NCBI RefSeq assembly: GCF_022662535.1
Contig: NZ_JAKQYM010000008.1
Span: forward strand, 1 to 64,000
Length of the DNA: 64,000 nt
Direction of reading: 5' to 3'
Source of the DNA: Polaribacter marinus
GTDB lineage: Bacteria > Bacteroidota > Bacteroidia > Flavobacteriales > Flavobacteriaceae
The stretch's first letter is position 1, and the number at the start of each line of letters is the position of its first letter. A program made the translations under genes and the position numbers. The notes under the pieces were generated by a model. That model ran no database searches. It was not told the origin of the DNA and saw only the letters and a list, made by a program, of their open reading frames with translations. Below, in pieces: positions 27,397 through 39,396 of this stretch.

Positions 27397-28311
27397 TTAT
27401 TCTCTAATCAAAGGCATTGTAGAACAACGTAATAAGCCTTCTTGTTTAGCTATTTCTGAATACTTTACTTCCTCTACCATAAACCCTTTTTCACGCAACC
27501 AAGTGTTTAATCGAGTGAAGTTTTTCTCAGAGATAATAACGTTTTCAGAAATCGAAAAAACATTACTATTCATATTGTACATTTCATCCTTGGTAATTTC
27601 AAAAACATTTTCTTTTCCAAAGAAGTTTAATAACCATTCATATTCACTTTCAATAAGGAATCCATTTTTATGAAGTATTGCTTTGTTTGTTCCAATGGGT
27701 TGAAAACAACAATCTAAATGCAATGCATTCTCTTTAGGATTTATATTGTCTTTTCTTAATTCAAAAGATTTCACAATTTTGTTTGGAAATAATTCTTGTA
27801 AAGCAAGTACAGCAGCTGTATTTGTACGAGCAGTGATATAACTTGAATAATCTTCTCCAGAATAAGTCCCCACAAAAAGATATTCATTCCAAGGCATAAC
27901 ATCACCTCCTTCTACATGACATTCTTCAGCTAGTTCTATAACATTCTTTGGATCTATTTGAGATATTACGTGATTAATTGCTTCAATTTCTTGAGCTCTA
28001 TCGGGTAATATATTAGCTTTAATAAACTTATCTTCTATAACAAATGCAATATCTCTAGAAAATATTTGATTATAGTTTTCTATTAATTGAGGCCTATATA
28101 CTTTAACATTATATTTTTTAAAAACTTCGGCAACAGCTTCCATTTCCAAAATCATATCTTCTTCTTTTGGATATGTTCCCGCTAGCACATGCTGTCTACT
28201 TTTAGGATCATAACAATCTTCTAATTTTGGTATTGCTCCATTACTTTTTGCAGAACCTAATATAACGGCTCTAAGTTTAGATGTTTCGTTTTGAACATGT
28301 AGTTTTAACAT
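27397..28311 (-). CDS. dimethylarginine dimethylaminohydrolase-like / amidinotransferase family protein
   Basis: A 304-residue pentein-fold enzyme. The superfamily residues are visible: the DIAFVIEDKFI segment, EECHVEGGDV (Glu, His, Asp), the active-site His in ALHLDCCFQP and a C-terminal nucleophile Cys in LLRCSTMPL. The family includes DDAH and arginine deiminase, which remove amine groups from arginine derivatives. The exact substrate is open. It lies downstream of the gltA terminator. Confidence 0.8.
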   Translation of the reverse strand: MLKLHVQNETSKLRAVILGSAKSNGAIPKLEDCYDPKSRQHVLAGTYPKEEDMILEMEAVAEVFKKYNVKVYRPQLIENYNQIFSRDIAFVIEDKFIKANILPDRAQEIEAINHVISQIDPKNVIELAEECHVEGGDVMPWNEYLFVGTYSGEDYSSYITARTNTAAVLALQELFPNKIVKSFELRKDNINPKENALHLDCCFQPIGTNKAILHKNGFLIESEYEWLLNFFGKENVFEITKDEMYNMNSNVFSISENVIISEKNFTRLNTWLREKGFMVEEVKYSEIAKQEGLLRCSTMPLIRE

Positions 28312-28326
28312 AGTTATAAAAATAAA

Positions 28327-28372
28327 AAATGTTATTCATTTTAAAGTGAAGACTTCAACTTGAATAACATTT
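28327..28372 (-). terminator. terminator of gltA
   Basis: A perfect 12-bp outer stem (AAATGTTATTCA / TGAATAACATTT) with an inner partly paired region (GAAG and CTTC). On the minus strand a T-rich tail follows. It sits between gltA and the DDAH-like gene. Confidence 0.75.
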
Positions 28373-28395
28373 AGTTATATATAATTTTAATATTC

Positions 28396-29682
28396 TTATC
28401 TATTCTCTATAGATTTGAATGGCCTTAAATTTTCACCAATATAAATTTGACGTGGACGACCAATTGGTTCATGATTTAAACGCATTTCTTTCCATTGTGC
28501 AATCCAACCTGGTAAACGACCTAATGCAAACATAACAGTAAACATTTCAACAGGAATCCCCATAGCTCTGTATATAATTCCTGAATAAAAATCTACATTT
28601 GGATATAATTTACGCTCAACAAAATAAGGATCATTCAAAGCTTCTTGTTCTAAGTCTTTAGCAATAGCTAAAATTGGATCTTGAATTCCTAAATTGTTTA
28701 AAACTTCATCGGCAGCAACTTTTATAATTTTTGCTCTAGGATCAAAGTTTTTATATACTCTATGTCCAAAGCCCATTAATCTAAAAGGATCATTTTTATC
28801 TTTTGCTTTAGCCATATATTTTTTGGTATCTCCTCCATCTTCTTTTATAGCTTCTAACATTTCTAAAACAGCTTGATTTGCACCACCATGTAATGGCCCC
28901 CAAAGAGCAGAAATACCTGCTGATAATGAAGCAAATAAACCTGCATGAGAAGAACCTGCTATTCTTACTGTAGAAGTAGAACAATTTTGCTCATGATCTG
29001 CATGTAAAATTAACAATTTGTCTAATGCATCTTTTACAACTGTATCAATTTCATAATCTTCATTTGGTTGTTCAAACATCATTTTCATAATGTTTTCTAC
29101 ATACCCTAAAGATTTAGAACCATAGTTTAATGGTAAACCTTGTTTTTTACGCATTGTCCAAGCTACTAAAACAGGGAATTTCCCCATAATTTTAACAATA
29201 GCGTTGTACATATCTTCTTCAGAATCTACATTTACTGAAGACGGATTAAAAGCTGTTAATGCACTTGTTAATGAAGATAAAATCCCCATTGGGTGTGCAC
29301 TTTTTGGAAAAGCGTCTACAATTTTTTTGATATCATCATCTACAACCGAATTCGATTTTATATCCTTATGAAATTTTTCTAACTGTTCTTTAGTTGGTAA
29401 CTCTCCAAAAATTAATGCAAAAGCAACTTCTAAAAAATCTGCCTTTTCTGCCAATTCTTCAATAGAATAACCTCTATACCTTAAAATTCCTTTTTCTCCA
29501 TCTAAAAAAGTAATAGCACTTTCACAAGAACCTGTATTTTTATATCCAGGATCAATAGTTATTACTCCATTTGTTGCTGTTCTTAATGTTTTAATATTAA
29601 TAGCAACTTCATTTTCTGTTCCTTTTACTAAAGGAAATTCATACGAATTTTCACCTATTTGTAACCTTGCAGTATCTGACAT
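28396..29682 (-). CDS. gltA: citrate synthase
   Basis: A 428-residue type II citrate synthase that condenses oxaloacetate with acetyl-CoA at the entry to the TCA cycle. Catalytic histidines lie in LHADHEQN and GFGHRVY, and the downstream Asp region is NVDFYSG. Full length with an ATG start. It is a single-gene unit between its own promoter and a strong terminator. Confidence 0.98.
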   Translation of the reverse strand: MSDTARLQIGENSYEFPLVKGTENEVAINIKTLRTATNGVITIDPGYKNTGSCESAITFLDGEKGILRYRGYSIEELAEKADFLEVAFALIFGELPTKEQLEKFHKDIKSNSVVDDDIKKIVDAFPKSAHPMGILSSLTSALTAFNPSSVNVDSEEDMYNAIVKIMGKFPVLVAWTMRKKQGLPLNYGSKSLGYVENIMKMMFEQPNEDYEIDTVVKDALDKLLILHADHEQNCSTSTVRIAGSSHAGLFASLSAGISALWGPLHGGANQAVLEMLEAIKEDGGDTKKYMAKAKDKNDPFRLMGFGHRVYKNFDPRAKIIKVAADEVLNNLGIQDPILAIAKDLEQEALNDPYFVERKLYPNVDFYSGIIYRAMGIPVEMFTVMFALGRLPGWIAQWKEMRLNHEPIGRPRQIYIGENLRPFKSIENR

Positions 29683-29716
29683 AATTCTCTCTATTTTTAT
29701 TTTTTGTAGACTACCG

Positions 29717-29747
29717 CGAAGATACCAAATAATTAAGTATTTTGAAA
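29717..29747 (-). promoter_or_regulatory. promoter of gltA
   Basis: On the minus strand TTTC (29744-29747) lies 19 nt from TATCTTCG (29717-29724). Each element deviates by one base from TTTG / TAnnTTTG, but the spacing is exact. Confidence 0.5.
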
Positions 29748-29815
29748 GATAGTACCCATAGATTTTAGATATAAAAAAATAAAGATATCTTATTTAAAGA
29801 ATCTATAATAAATAG

Positions 29816-29847
29816 AAAATCCTCACAATAAAAATTATGAGGATTTT
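29816..29847 (-). terminator. hairpin terminator of eno
   Basis: A 10-bp stem (AAAATCCTCA / TGAGGATTTT) about 22 nt past the eno stop codon. The T-rich tail on the minus strand is weak, so termination may be partial. Confidence 0.6.
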
Positions 29848-29869
29848 AAATATAAAATTTTGTTTTAAC

Positions 29870-31168
<1,299 letters not shown>

Positions 31169-31264
31169 TTAAGAATCCTTTACAAAGGATAAAAATTTGT
31201 TGTTGCTAAATTATAAAATTGAATTACTTTTATGGATTATAAGAGCCTTTAATTACGAAAACGT

Positions 31265-32380
31265 TTACGCTTCTACCTTAGATTTTCTAATATTTTCTAT
31301 AAATTGATCAAATAAATATTCTGCATCGTGTGGTCCAGGGCTTGCTTCAGGGTGATATTGTACAGAAAAAACATTCTTTTCTTTCATTCTAATTCCTGCC
31401 ACTGTATTATCATTTAAATGAACATGAGTGATTTCTATATCGGAATGATTTTCTGTTTCTTCACGATTAATTGCAAAACCATGATTTTGAGAAGTAATTT
31501 CTCCTTTACCCGTAATTAAATTCTTAACAGGATGATTAATTCCTCTATGCCCATTGTGCATCTTATAAGTCGATATTCCATTTGCCAATGCTATAACTTG
31601 ATGTCCTAAACAAATACCAAATAAGGGTAAATCCTTTTTTATGATTTCTTTTGCTAAATTTTGAGCATCTACTAAAGGTTCAGGATCTCCAGGTCCATTT
31701 GAAATAAAATATCCATCAGGATTAAAAGAAGATAAATCTGAGAAACTAGAATTATAAGGGAAAACTTTAATAAAAGCACCTCTTTTTACTAGGTTTCTTA
31801 AAATATTCTTTTTAATACCGATGTCTAAGGCAGAAATTTTAATAGTAGCATTTTCATCACCAACAAAATAAGGTTCTTTTGTAGATACTTTTGAAGCCAA
31901 TTCTAAGCCTTCCATACTTGGCACTTGAGCAAGTTGTTTTTTTAAAGTTTCAATATCGTTTATTTCTGTTGTGATAATAGCATTCATTGCTCCATTATCT
32001 CTAATATAAGCAACTAATGCTCTTGTATCAACATCAGAAATAGCTACTACATTATGTTTTTCAAACCAATCTTTTAAATTCCCATCAGAATCAACACGTG
32101 AATGTGTAAAGCTAAAATTTCTACAAATTAAACCAGAAATTTTAATTCCGTCAGATTCTACTTCTTCATTATTAATTCCATAATTACCAATATGTGCATT
32201 GGTTGCAACCATGATTTGACCGAAATAAGATGGGTCAGTAAAAATTTCTTGATAACCTGTCATACCAGTATTGAAACAAATTTCACCTGTTGATGTTCCT
32301 TCAATACCAACGGATTTACCATAAAAAATGGTTCCGTCTGCTAATAAAACTAAAGCTTTCTTACGTGTTTGATACTTCAT
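31265..32380 (-). CDS. carA: carbamoyl-phosphate synthase small subunit
   Basis: A 371-residue glutamine amidotransferase subunit that supplies ammonia for carbamoyl phosphate (pyrimidine and arginine synthesis). The class I GATase nucleophile Cys is in GICLGHQ, and the His/Glu pair is in QYHPEA. carB is not in this window. It follows the rplQ terminator, so it needs its own promoter. A weak TATATTTT lies upstream. Confidence 0.97.
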   Translation of the reverse strand: MKYQTRKKALVLLADGTIFYGKSVGIEGTSTGEICFNTGMTGYQEIFTDPSYFGQIMVATNAHIGNYGINNEEVESDGIKISGLICRNFSFTHSRVDSDGNLKDWFEKHNVVAISDVDTRALVAYIRDNGAMNAIITTEINDIETLKKQLAQVPSMEGLELASKVSTKEPYFVGDENATIKISALDIGIKKNILRNLVKRGAFIKVFPYNSSFSDLSSFNPDGYFISNGPGDPEPLVDAQNLAKEIIKKDLPLFGICLGHQVIALANGISTYKMHNGHRGINHPVKNLITGKGEITSQNHGFAINREETENHSDIEITHVHLNDNTVAGIRMKEKNVFSVQYHPEASPGPHDAEYLFDQFIENIRKSKVEA

Positions 32381-32421
32381 TGATTAAAGTTGTGTTTTGT
32401 TGATGTAAAAATATAAAAAAA

Positions 32422-32445
32422 GGGATAAACGTAAACGTTTATCCC
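32422..32445 (-). terminator. terminator of the ribosomal protein supercluster
   Basis: A 10-bp stem (GGGATAAACG / CGTTTATCCC) with a 4-nt loop and a run of seven T on the minus strand, about 30 nt past the rplQ stop codon. Confidence 0.88.
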
Positions 32446-32474
32446 TTTTATATAATTTAAAAAATTTTCATTTT

Positions 32475-32948
32475 TTATTCTTCAGATTTTTCTTCTGTTG
32501 CCGTTCCTTCTACTTGAGCAGATTCAGCTTTTTTGCTTCTTCCTCTACGAGTAGTTTTCTTAGCTTTTTTACCTTTAGGGTTATAAATTTCGTTGTAATC
32601 AACAAATTCAATCATTGCCATAGGAGCATTATCTCCTTGACGATTTCCTAATTTGATGATACGAAGGTAACCTCCTGGTCTATCTGCAACTTTTACAGAT
32701 ATTTCTTTGAATAATTCTGTTACTGCAAATTTATCACGTAAATAAGAGAATACAATACGTCTGTTGTGAGTTGTATCAGTCTTAGACTTTGTAATTAATG
32801 GTTCTACAAAAACTCTTAAAGCTTTTGCTTTTGCCACTGTTGTATTAATACGCTTATGTTCTATTAAAGAACAAGTCATATTTGCTAACATAGCTTTTCT
32901 ATGCGCTCTTTTTCTACCTAAATGATTGAATTTCTTTCCGTGTCTCAT
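32475..32948 (-). CDS. rplQ: 50S ribosomal protein L17
   Basis: A 157-residue L17. The conserved core (about 1-120) starts [20 protein letters not shown]. It is longer than the E. coli protein because of a lysine-rich then acidic C-terminal extension (about 125-157). Last gene of the alpha-type operon, followed by a strong terminator. Confidence 0.97.
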   Translation of the reverse strand: MRHGKKFNHLGRKRAHRKAMLANMTCSLIEHKRINTTVAKAKALRVFVEPLITKSKTDTTHNRRIVFSYLRDKFAVTELFKEISVKVADRPGGYLRIIKLGNRQGDNAPMAMIEFVDYNEIYNPKGKKAKKTTRRGRSKKAESAQVEGTATEEKSEE

Positions 32949-33008
32949 GACGTTTGTTTTATACTTTCATCTTGCATCTACCCTTTTTGAGGAGCAAAAT
33001 ATGAAAGA

Positions 33009-34001
33009 TTAATCTCTATCTAATTTATATTTTGTTAAATCCATTCCGAAATTTAAACCTTTAACAATAACTAGTTCTTCTAATTCTGTTAATGATTTTT
33101 TACCGAAGTTACGGAACTTCATTAAATCGCTTTTATTAAAAGAAACTAAATCTCCTAATGTATCTACTTCTGCAGCTTTTAAACAATTTAAAGCTCTTAC
33201 AGATAAATCCATATCGATTAATCTAGTTTTTAATAACTGACGCATGTGTAATGATTCTTCATCATACGTTTCTGTTTGTGCAATTTCATCTGCCTCTAAA
33301 GTGATACGCTCATCAGAGAATAACATAAAGTGGTGAATTAATATTTTTGCCGCCTCAGTTAATGCATCTTTAGGATTGATTGATCCATCAGTATCGATAT
33401 CGAAAACTAATTTTTCATAATCCGTTTTTTGTTCTACACGAAAGTTTTCGATTGCATATTTTACATTCTTAATTGGCGTGTAAATAGAATCTGTAAAGAT
33501 TGTTCCTATAGGTGCAGAAGCTTTTTTATTTTCTTCAGCAGGTACAAATCCTCTACCTTTTTCTATTGTAATTTCTGCATTTAACTTTACAGATTTATCC
33601 ATATTACAAATTACTAAATCTGGATTCAATACTTGAAAACCAGAAATAAATTTCTGTAAATCTCCAGCTGTAAATTGCTCTTGACCAGATAAAGAAATAG
33701 ATACAGTTTCTCTATCAGTTTCTTCTATTTGTTTCTTAAAACGAACTTGTTTTAAGTTTAAGATAATTTCTGTAACATCTTCTACAATTCCAGGAACAGT
33801 AGAAAATTCATGTTCAACACCATCAATTCTTAATGATGTAATTGCAAATCCTTCTAAAGATGATAAAAGTACTCTTCTTAAAGCATTACCAACAGTTAAA
33901 CCAAAACCTGGTTCTAAGGGTCTAAACTCAAATCTACCATAAAAATCAGTAGATTCTATCATTATTACTTTATCGGGCTTTTGAAAATTTAAAATTGCCA
34001 T
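33009..34001 (-). CDS. rpoA: RNA polymerase alpha subunit
   Basis: A 330-residue subunit. The N-terminal assembly domain (about 1-230, with [20 protein letters not shown]) and C-terminal alphaCTD (about 255-325, with [17 protein letters not shown]) are both complete. Between rpsD and rplQ, as usual. A hairpin lies in the rpsD-rpoA gap. Confidence 0.98.
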   Translation of the reverse strand: MAILNFQKPDKVIMIESTDFYGRFEFRPLEPGFGLTVGNALRRVLLSSLEGFAITSLRIDGVEHEFSTVPGIVEDVTEIILNLKQVRFKKQIEETDRETVSISLSGQEQFTAGDLQKFISGFQVLNPDLVICNMDKSVKLNAEITIEKGRGFVPAEENKKASAPIGTIFTDSIYTPIKNVKYAIENFRVEQKTDYEKLVFDIDTDGSINPKDALTEAAKILIHHFMLFSDERITLEADEIAQTETYDEESLHMRQLLKTRLIDMDLSVRALNCLKAAEVDTLGDLVSFNKSDLMKFRNFGKKSLTELEELVIVKGLNFGMDLTKYKLDRD

Positions 34002-34032
34002 TGTCTTCGTTTTAATTGTTTTTCAGTTGCGC

Positions 34033-34064
34033 GGTTGATAAGTGTGAAGAAATACTTATAAACC
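34033..34064 (-). promoter_or_regulatory. hairpin in the rpsD-rpoA intergenic leader
   Basis: Arms GGTTTATAAGT and ACTTATCAACC (minus strand) form an 11-bp stem with one mismatch and a 10-nt loop. No T-run follows, so it is not a simple terminator. It may be an RNA processing site or an r-protein binding structure. Confidence 0.4.
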
Positions 34065-34094
34065 CTTTGGCTGAATAACAATATGATTAATTTA

Positions 34095-34700
34095 TTACTT
34101 AGAATATAATTCTACGATTAATTGTTCTTTGATGTTTTCTGGAATTTGTAATCTTTCTGGTACTTTTACAAAAGTTCCTTCTTTCTTATCTGCATTCCAA
34201 GTTAACCAATCAAATACATTATTATTAGATGCTAATGCATCTTCAATAGCTACTAATGATTTTGATTTTTCTCTAACGGCAACTACATCTCCTTCTTTTA
34301 AACTATATGAAGGAATGTTTACGATTTCTCCGTTAACAGTAATATGTCTGTGAGATACTAATTGACGAGCTCCACTTCTTGAGTTAGAAACTCCCATTCT
34401 ATAAACAACGTTATCTAAACGAGATTCACATAATTGTAGTAAAATTTCACCTGTAATACCAGAAGCACTTTGTGCTTGTTTAAACAAGTTACTGAATTGA
34501 CGCTCTAGAATACCATAAGTATATTTAGCTTTTTGCTTCTCCATTAACTGAGTTGCATATTCCGATTTTTTTCCTCTGCGTCTCGCATTTCCATGCTGTC
34601 CTGGAGGGTAATTTCTTTTTTCGAAGTTTTTATCTTCTCCAAAGATTGCTTCGCCAAATTTACGAGCAATTTTAGTTTTTGGTCCTGTATATCTTGCCAT
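34095..34700 (-). CDS. rpsD: 30S ribosomal protein S4
   Basis: A 201-residue primary 16S rRNA-binding protein. It has the start [17 protein letters not shown] and an S4 RNA-binding domain (about 92-155, with [11 protein letters not shown] and [17 protein letters not shown]). In E. coli S4 is the autogenous repressor of this operon. Whether that holds here is not shown. Confidence 0.98.
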   Translation of the reverse strand: MARYTGPKTKIARKFGEAIFGEDKNFEKRNYPPGQHGNARRRGKKSEYATQLMEKQKAKYTYGILERQFSNLFKQAQSASGITGEILLQLCESRLDNVVYRMGVSNSRSGARQLVSHRHITVNGEIVNIPSYSLKEGDVVAVREKSKSLVAIEDALASNNNVFDWLTWNADKKEGTFVKVPERLQIPENIKEQLIVELYSK

Positions 34701-34782
34701 TTCTTTTTGTGTTATAGATAGGGATTATGAATTAAGGCTTACTCCTTCGATAATCGAATTCCTATCAAATTAAAATATTTAA

Positions 34783-35166
34783 TTATACTCTTCTTCTTTT
34801 TGGAGGACGACATCCGTTATGAGGAATAGGAGTAACATCAATAATTTCAGTTACTTCAATACCAGCATTATGAATAGATCTAATAGCAGATTCTCTACCA
34901 TTACCAGGTCCTTTTACATAAACTTTCACTTTACGTAAACCTGCTTCTTTTGCAACGTTTGCACAATCTTCTGCTGCTAATTGAGCTGCATATGGAGTAT
35001 TCTTTTTAGAACCTCTAAAACCCATTTTACCTGCAGATGACCATGAAATTACATCACCTTTTTTATTTGTTAAAGAAATAATGATATTATTAAAAGATGC
35101 AGTTACATGCGCTTCTCCTATAGCATCAATAATTACTTTACGTTTTTTTGAACTTGCTTTTGCCAT
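34783..35166 (-). CDS. rpsK: 30S ribosomal protein S11
   Basis: A 127-residue S11 with the conserved segments [33 protein letters not shown] and a terminal [12 protein letters not shown]. Intact. In order rpsM-rpsK-rpsD. Confidence 0.98.
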   Translation of the reverse strand: MAKASSKKRKVIIDAIGEAHVTASFNNIIISLTNKKGDVISWSSAGKMGFRGSKKNTPYAAQLAAEDCANVAKEAGLRKVKVYVKGPGNGRESAIRSIHNAGIEVTEIIDVTPIPHNGCRPPKRRRV

Positions 35167-35194
35167 AATTATTCAGTTTTAGTAATTTAGTTTT

Positions 35195-35222
35195 CTAACA
35201 TTATAGTATATACTATGATTAG
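35195..35222 (-). promoter_or_regulatory. hairpin in the rpsM-rpsK gap
   Basis: The perfect palindrome ATAGTATATACTAT (35203-35216) is flanked by CTAA/TTAG arms in the gap between rpsM and rpsK. No T-run follows. Possibly an mRNA processing or r-protein-binding element. Confidence 0.3.
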
Positions 35223-35242
35223 ATCTTGATTACTTATCTAAC

Positions 35243-35608
35243 TTATTTTTTCTTGTTAGCTACAGTTTTTCTCTTACCTTTTCTTGTACGAGAGTTGTTC
35301 TTCGTTCTTTGTCCTCTTAATGGAAGACCAAGTCTGTGACGAATTCCTCTTTGACATCCGATATCCATCAAACGTTTGATATTTATCTGTACCTCAGAAC
35401 GTAATTCTCCTTCAATTGTGAAAGATCCTACCTGTTCTCTAATTGCTGCGATTTGATCATCTGTCCAATCTTGAACTTTAATGCTCTCATCTACTTTTGC
35501 TTCTGCTAGAACTTTTTGAGCTCTGCTGCTTCCTATACCAAAGATGTAAGTTAAAGCAATAACTCCTCTTTTATTCTTTGGAATATCAATACCTGCTATT
35601 CTTGCCAT
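35243..35608 (-). CDS. rpsM: 30S ribosomal protein S13
   Basis: A 121-residue S13 with the start [15 protein letters not shown], the helix-two-turn-helix segment and the basic C-terminal [16 protein letters not shown]. The ATG overlaps the rpmJ stop codon (TAATG), which suggests translational coupling. Confidence 0.98.
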   Translation of the reverse strand: MARIAGIDIPKNKRGVIALTYIFGIGSSRAQKVLAEAKVDESIKVQDWTDDQIAAIREQVGSFTIEGELRSEVQINIKRLMDIGCQRGIRHRLGLPLRGQRTKNNSRTRKGKRKTVANKKK

Positions 35609-35724
35609 TACCCTTGTCTTTGTTTAAATCTAGGATTTTGTTTATTAATTACGTATAATCTACCTTTTCTGCGAACTATTTTGCAGTCGGCACTTCTTTT
35701 TTTAACTGATGCTCTAACTTTCAT
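35608..35724 (-). CDS. rpmJ: 50S ribosomal protein L36
   Basis: A 38-residue protein, [14 protein letters not shown] at its start and NPRFKQRQG at its end, clearly L36. The family's zinc-ligand positions are only partly kept: one Cys (C14) is visible, as in the zinc-independent form. It lies between infA and rpsM, as expected. Its TAA overlaps the rpsM ATG. Confidence 0.95.
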   Translation of the reverse strand: MKVRASVKKRSADCKIVRRKGRLYVINKQNPRFKQRQG

Positions 35725-35738
35725 CTGTTTTGTTTTTT

Positions 35739-35954
35739 TTAGTATCTGTAAGTAATTCTTGCTTTTGATAAATCGTATGGGCTCATTTCTAATTTCACCT
35801 TATCTCCAGGTAATAATTTAATATAATGCATACGCATTTTACCAGAAATGTGTGCCGTAACAATATGTCCATTTTCTAATTCGACACGAAACATAGCATT
35901 TGATAATGCTTCTGTAATAGTTCCGTCTTGTTGAATTGCTGATTGTTTAGCCAT
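35739..35954 (-). CDS. infA: translation initiation factor IF-1
   Basis: A 71-residue single-domain OB-fold factor with [32 protein letters not shown] and the C-terminal [12 protein letters not shown]. It binds the A site of the 30S subunit during initiation. It starts one base after the secY stop codon. Confidence 0.98.
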   Translation of the reverse strand: MAKQSAIQQDGTITEALSNAMFRVELENGHIVTAHISGKMRMHYIKLLPGDKVKLEMSPYDLSKARITYRY

Positions 35955-35955
35955 A

Positions 35956-37281
35956 TTATTTATTCGATTTTCTATTGCTATTTCCCGTTTTCATTAAACC
36001 ATCATAATGACGATTTAATAAATACGAATTAATTTGTTGTAATGTATCTATTGCAACACCAACCATAATGATTAATGATGTTCCTCCATAAAACATAGCC
36101 CAACTTTGTTGTACTCCAAATTGGCCTACAATTGCTGGTAAAATAGATAAAGCTGCTAAGAATAACGATCCTGGGAAAGTAATTCTAGATAAAACAGAAT
36201 CTAATCTATCTGCTGTGTCTTTCCCTGGTCTAATACCAGGTATAAAACCACCACTTCTTTTTAAATCTTCTGCCATTTTATTCGTAGGAATTGTAATTGC
36301 AGTATAGAAATAACTAAAAATGATAATTAAAAGAGCAAATATAACATTATAACCTAAGCCATTAATATCTTGTAAGCTTGCCATAAATGGAAACCTTTGA
36401 GCCAAAGCAACTGGTAAAAACATAATTGCTTGAGCAAAGATAATAGGCATTACACCTGCTGCATTTAATTTCAAAGGGATATAATCTCTTGAACCTGCAA
36501 CATTTTGTATGTTACCTGCAACAGTTCTTCTGGCATATTGTACTGCAATCTTACGAACAGCAGTCACTAATAGCACAGTTAATAAAATTACCACAAACCA
36601 AACAATGATTTCTATTAGAATCATCATAATTCCACCAGCACCAGCATTTGTTGTTTTAGCAACAAATTCTTGTAAAAAAGCTGCCGGAAAATTAGCTAAA
36701 ATACCAACAGTAATTAATAATGAAATACCATTACCAACTCCTTTGTCTGTAATACGCTCTCCTAACCACATTGCAAAAATTGTTCCTGCTGTTAAGATGA
36801 TGATTGATGAAATCCAAAAAGTAGCTCCACTTACTAAAAAAGCTTCTGGTCCTAAACCAAATTGAGTTTTGATAGCTGTAATATACGTAGGTGCTTGCAC
36901 TAACGTAATAACAATGGTTAACCATCTAGTTATTTGTGTAATTTTTTTACGTCCACTTTCTCCATCTTTTTGTAATTTTTGTAAATAAGGAACCGCGATT
37001 CCCATTAACTGAACTACAATAGAAGCAGAAATATACGGCATAATACCAAGTGCCATTACTGACGCTCTAGCAAATGCCCCTCCTGTAAATGCATTCAATA
37101 AACCTAAAAGACCACCGGAAGTACTTTCTTTTAACGCTGATAATTGTAATGGATCTATCCCAGGTAAAGGAACAGAAGCCATAAAACGATATACAGCAAT
37201 TAAACCGATAGTTAGAAGAATTTTGTTTTTCAATTCTTCAATACTAAAAATGTCTTTTAATCTATTAATTAAATTCATCAT
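35956..37281 (-). CDS. secY: preprotein translocase subunit SecY
   Basis: A 441-residue, ten-segment membrane channel protein for Sec export. Signatures: the plug-domain region after the first segment, [17 protein letters not shown] in the late cytoplasmic loop, and a basic tail. There are two adjacent ATG codons at the start (37281 or 37278). Located between rplO and infA. Confidence 0.98.
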   Translation of the reverse strand: MMNLINRLKDIFSIEELKNKILLTIGLIAVYRFMASVPLPGIDPLQLSALKESTSGGLLGLLNAFTGGAFARASVMALGIMPYISASIVVQLMGIAVPYLQKLQKDGESGRKKITQITRWLTIVITLVQAPTYITAIKTQFGLGPEAFLVSGATFWISSIIILTAGTIFAMWLGERITDKGVGNGISLLITVGILANFPAAFLQEFVAKTTNAGAGGIMMILIEIIVWFVVILLTVLLVTAVRKIAVQYARRTVAGNIQNVAGSRDYIPLKLNAAGVMPIIFAQAIMFLPVALAQRFPFMASLQDINGLGYNVIFALLIIIFSYFYTAITIPTNKMAEDLKRSGGFIPGIRPGKDTADRLDSVLSRITFPGSLFLAALSILPAIVGQFGVQQSWAMFYGGTSLIIMVGVAIDTLQQINSYLLNRHYDGLMKTGNSNRKSNK

Positions 37282-37292
37282 TTACTTGGTTG

Positions 37293-37742
37293 TTATAAAG
37301 TAACAGCTTCTCCGCCAGCTGCTTCAATAGCTGCTTTTGCTGATGCTGTAAATTTATGTACAGTTATATTTAATTTAGCTTTTAATTCTCCGTTTCCTAA
37401 TATTTTTACTAGGTCGTTTTTACCTGCTAATCCATTAGCAACTAAAATATCTAAATCTACTGTATCTGTTATTTTTCCATTTTCTACTAAAGATTGTAAC
37501 TTATCTAAATTGATTCCTTGATATTCCTTACGGTTAATATTAGTGAATCCAAATTTAGGTACACGTCTTTGAAGTGGCATTTGCCCTCCTTCAAAACCAA
37601 TCTTTTTAGAATAACCTGAACGAGATTTTTGACCATTGTGACCTCTTGTAGCGGTACCACCTTTTCCTGATCCTTCACCTCTTGCTATTCTTTTTCCTTT
37701 TTTAATGGAACCCTCTGCTGGTGTTAAATTATGTAAACTCAT
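37293..37742 (-). CDS. rplO: 50S ribosomal protein L15
   Basis: A 149-residue L15 with a glycine/arginine-rich N-terminal tail (GEGSGKGGTATRGHNGQKS) and the conserved GFEGGQMPLQRR. Spc-type operon position. Confidence 0.98.
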   Translation of the reverse strand: MSLHNLTPAEGSIKKGKRIARGEGSGKGGTATRGHNGQKSRSGYSKKIGFEGGQMPLQRRVPKFGFTNINRKEYQGINLDKLQSLVENGKITDTVDLDILVANGLAGKNDLVKILGNGELKAKLNITVHKFTASAKAAIEAAGGEAVTL

Positions 37743-37756
37743 TTTTTCTAAATATC

Positions 37757-37939
37757 TTATTTAATTTCTTCGAAAGAAACTAAGTGTTTAACTGTATTTA
37801 CCATACCTACTATAGAAGGAGTTGCCTCGTGTTCTACAGTTTGGTTCATTCTGCGTAAACCTAATGCCTCTAAAGTTTTCTTTTGATTCTTAAGACGCCC
37901 GATTTGACTTTTTACTTGTGTAACTTTAATTCTTGCCAT
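37757..37939 (-). CDS. rpmD: 50S ribosomal protein L30
   Basis: A 60-residue L30 with [20 protein letters not shown] and the [10 protein letters not shown] segment. Normal length. Confidence 0.97.
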   Translation of the reverse strand: MARIKVTQVKSQIGRLKNQKKTLEALGLRRMNQTVEHEATPSIVGMVNTVKHLVSFEEIK

Positions 37940-37950
37940 CGTTCTTAGAT

Positions 37951-38472
37951 TTAACCGTTAAATACTTTCTCCAAAGAAATTCCTCTTTGTTTAGCTATTG
38001 AAGCCGCACTACGCAATTGTAATAAAGCATTAAAAGTTGCTTTTACAACATTGTGAGGATTTGATGATCCTTGAGATTTTGATAATACATCATGTATACC
38101 TACTGACTCTAACACGTGCCTTACAGCACCACCAGCAATAACTCCAGTACCATGAGAAGCAGGCTTAAGGAACACTTTTGCTCCACCAAATTTACCTTTT
38201 TGTTCATGAGGTAAAGTTGCTTCTAAAATAGGAATTCTTACTAAATTTTTCTTTGCATCTTCAACAGCTTTTGCTATTGCAGAAGAAACATCTTTAGATT
38301 TCCCTAATCCATGACCTACAACACCGTTTCCGTCACCTACTACTACAATTGCAGAGAAACCAAATGCTCTACCACCTTTAGTTACTTTGGTAACACGCTG
38401 TACACCTACTAATCTATCTACAAGCTCTAATCCGCTTGGCTTAACTCTTTCTACGTTTTTATATCCTTGCAT
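37951..38472 (-). CDS. rpsE: 30S ribosomal protein S5
   Basis: A 173-residue S5. The double-stranded RNA-binding N-terminal domain ([20 protein letters not shown]) and the C-terminal domain ([20 protein letters not shown]) are complete. Confidence 0.98.
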   Translation of the reverse strand: MQGYKNVERVKPSGLELVDRLVGVQRVTKVTKGGRAFGFSAIVVVGDGNGVVGHGLGKSKDVSSAIAKAVEDAKKNLVRIPILEATLPHEQKGKFGGAKVFLKPASHGTGVIAGGAVRHVLESVGIHDVLSKSQGSSNPHNVVKATFNALLQLRSAASIAKQRGISLEKVFNG

Positions 38473-38478
38473 AATTTC

Positions 38479-38829
38479 TTAAAATTTTAAACCCGCTTCT
38501 CTTGCAGCGTCTGCTAATACTTTAACTCTACCGTGATATAAATATCCGTTTCTATCAAAAGCAACTGTTTCTACACCGGCTTTAGTAGCTTTTTCAGCAA
38601 TTGCTTTTCCAACTGCTGTTGCTGCTTCTACTTTAGTATTTGCTTTAATTTCTTTATTTCTAGATGAAACAGAAGCTAATGTCACTCCGTTTACATCGTC
38701 TACTAGTTGAGCGTAAATTTCTTTGTTACTTCTATAAACCGATAATCTTGGTTTAGTAGCAGTTCCAGAAATAATCTTTCTAATTCTACGCTTAATTCTA
38801 GCTCTTCTTTCAAGCTTTGATAATGCCAT
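38479..38829 (-). CDS. rplR: 50S ribosomal protein L18
   Basis: A 116-residue 5S rRNA-binding protein with [20 protein letters not shown] and the C-terminal [19 protein letters not shown]. Normal length. Confidence 0.98.
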   Translation of the reverse strand: MALSKLERRARIKRRIRKIISGTATKPRLSVYRSNKEIYAQLVDDVNGVTLASVSSRNKEIKANTKVEAATAVGKAIAEKATKAGVETVAFDRNGYLYHGRVKVLADAAREAGLKF

Positions 38830-38840
38830 AATGCTATAAA

Positions 38841-39386
38841 TTATGCAGATTTACCTGCTTTTCTTCTTAATATTTCACCTACAAACTTAACACCTTTACC
38901 TTTATATGGCTCTGGAGCTCTGAAAGAACGAATCTTTGCAGCAATTTGACCAACTAACTGTTTGTCAAATGAAGTTAATTTAATGATTGGGTTTTTCCCT
39001 TTCTCAGATATTGTTTCAACTTTTACTTCAGGAGCTAATTCTAAAACAATATTATGAGAGAAACCTAAAGCTAAGTCTAATTTTTGTCCTTGGTTAGATG
39101 CTCTATAACCAACACCTACTAATTCTAATTCTTTAGACCAACCTTTACTTACACCTTCAATCATATTATTGATCAAAGCTCTCATTAAACCATGTTGTGC
39201 TTTATGGTCTTTACTTTCTGATGCTCTATCTAAAGTGATAATTCCATCTTCAATTTTAATGGTAATTCCGTCAGAAATAGTTTGAGTTAACTCACCTAAT
39301 TTTCCTTTTACGGTTACTACATTGTCTTTTATGTTTACATCTACACCTTGTGAAATGCTAACGGGATTTTTTCCTATTCTACTCAT
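38841..39386 (-). CDS. rplF: 50S ribosomal protein L6
   Basis: A 181-residue L6 with two repeated alpha/beta domains. It starts [11 protein letters not shown], and the conserved C-terminal signature is [11 protein letters not shown]. Confidence 0.98.
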   Translation of the reverse strand: MSRIGKNPVSISQGVDVNIKDNVVTVKGKLGELTQTISDGITIKIEDGIITLDRASESKDHKAQHGLMRALINNMIEGVSKGWSKELELVGVGYRASNQGQKLDLALGFSHNIVLELAPEVKVETISEKGKNPIIKLTSFDKQLVGQIAAKIRSFRAPEPYKGKGVKFVGEILRRKAGKSA

Positions 39387-39396
39387 TTCTTAAGAT

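Noticed and set aside
36509..36865. 118-codon open frame on the plus strand inside secY
   Set aside because: It is antisense to a universally conserved gene and has no recognisable features of its own.
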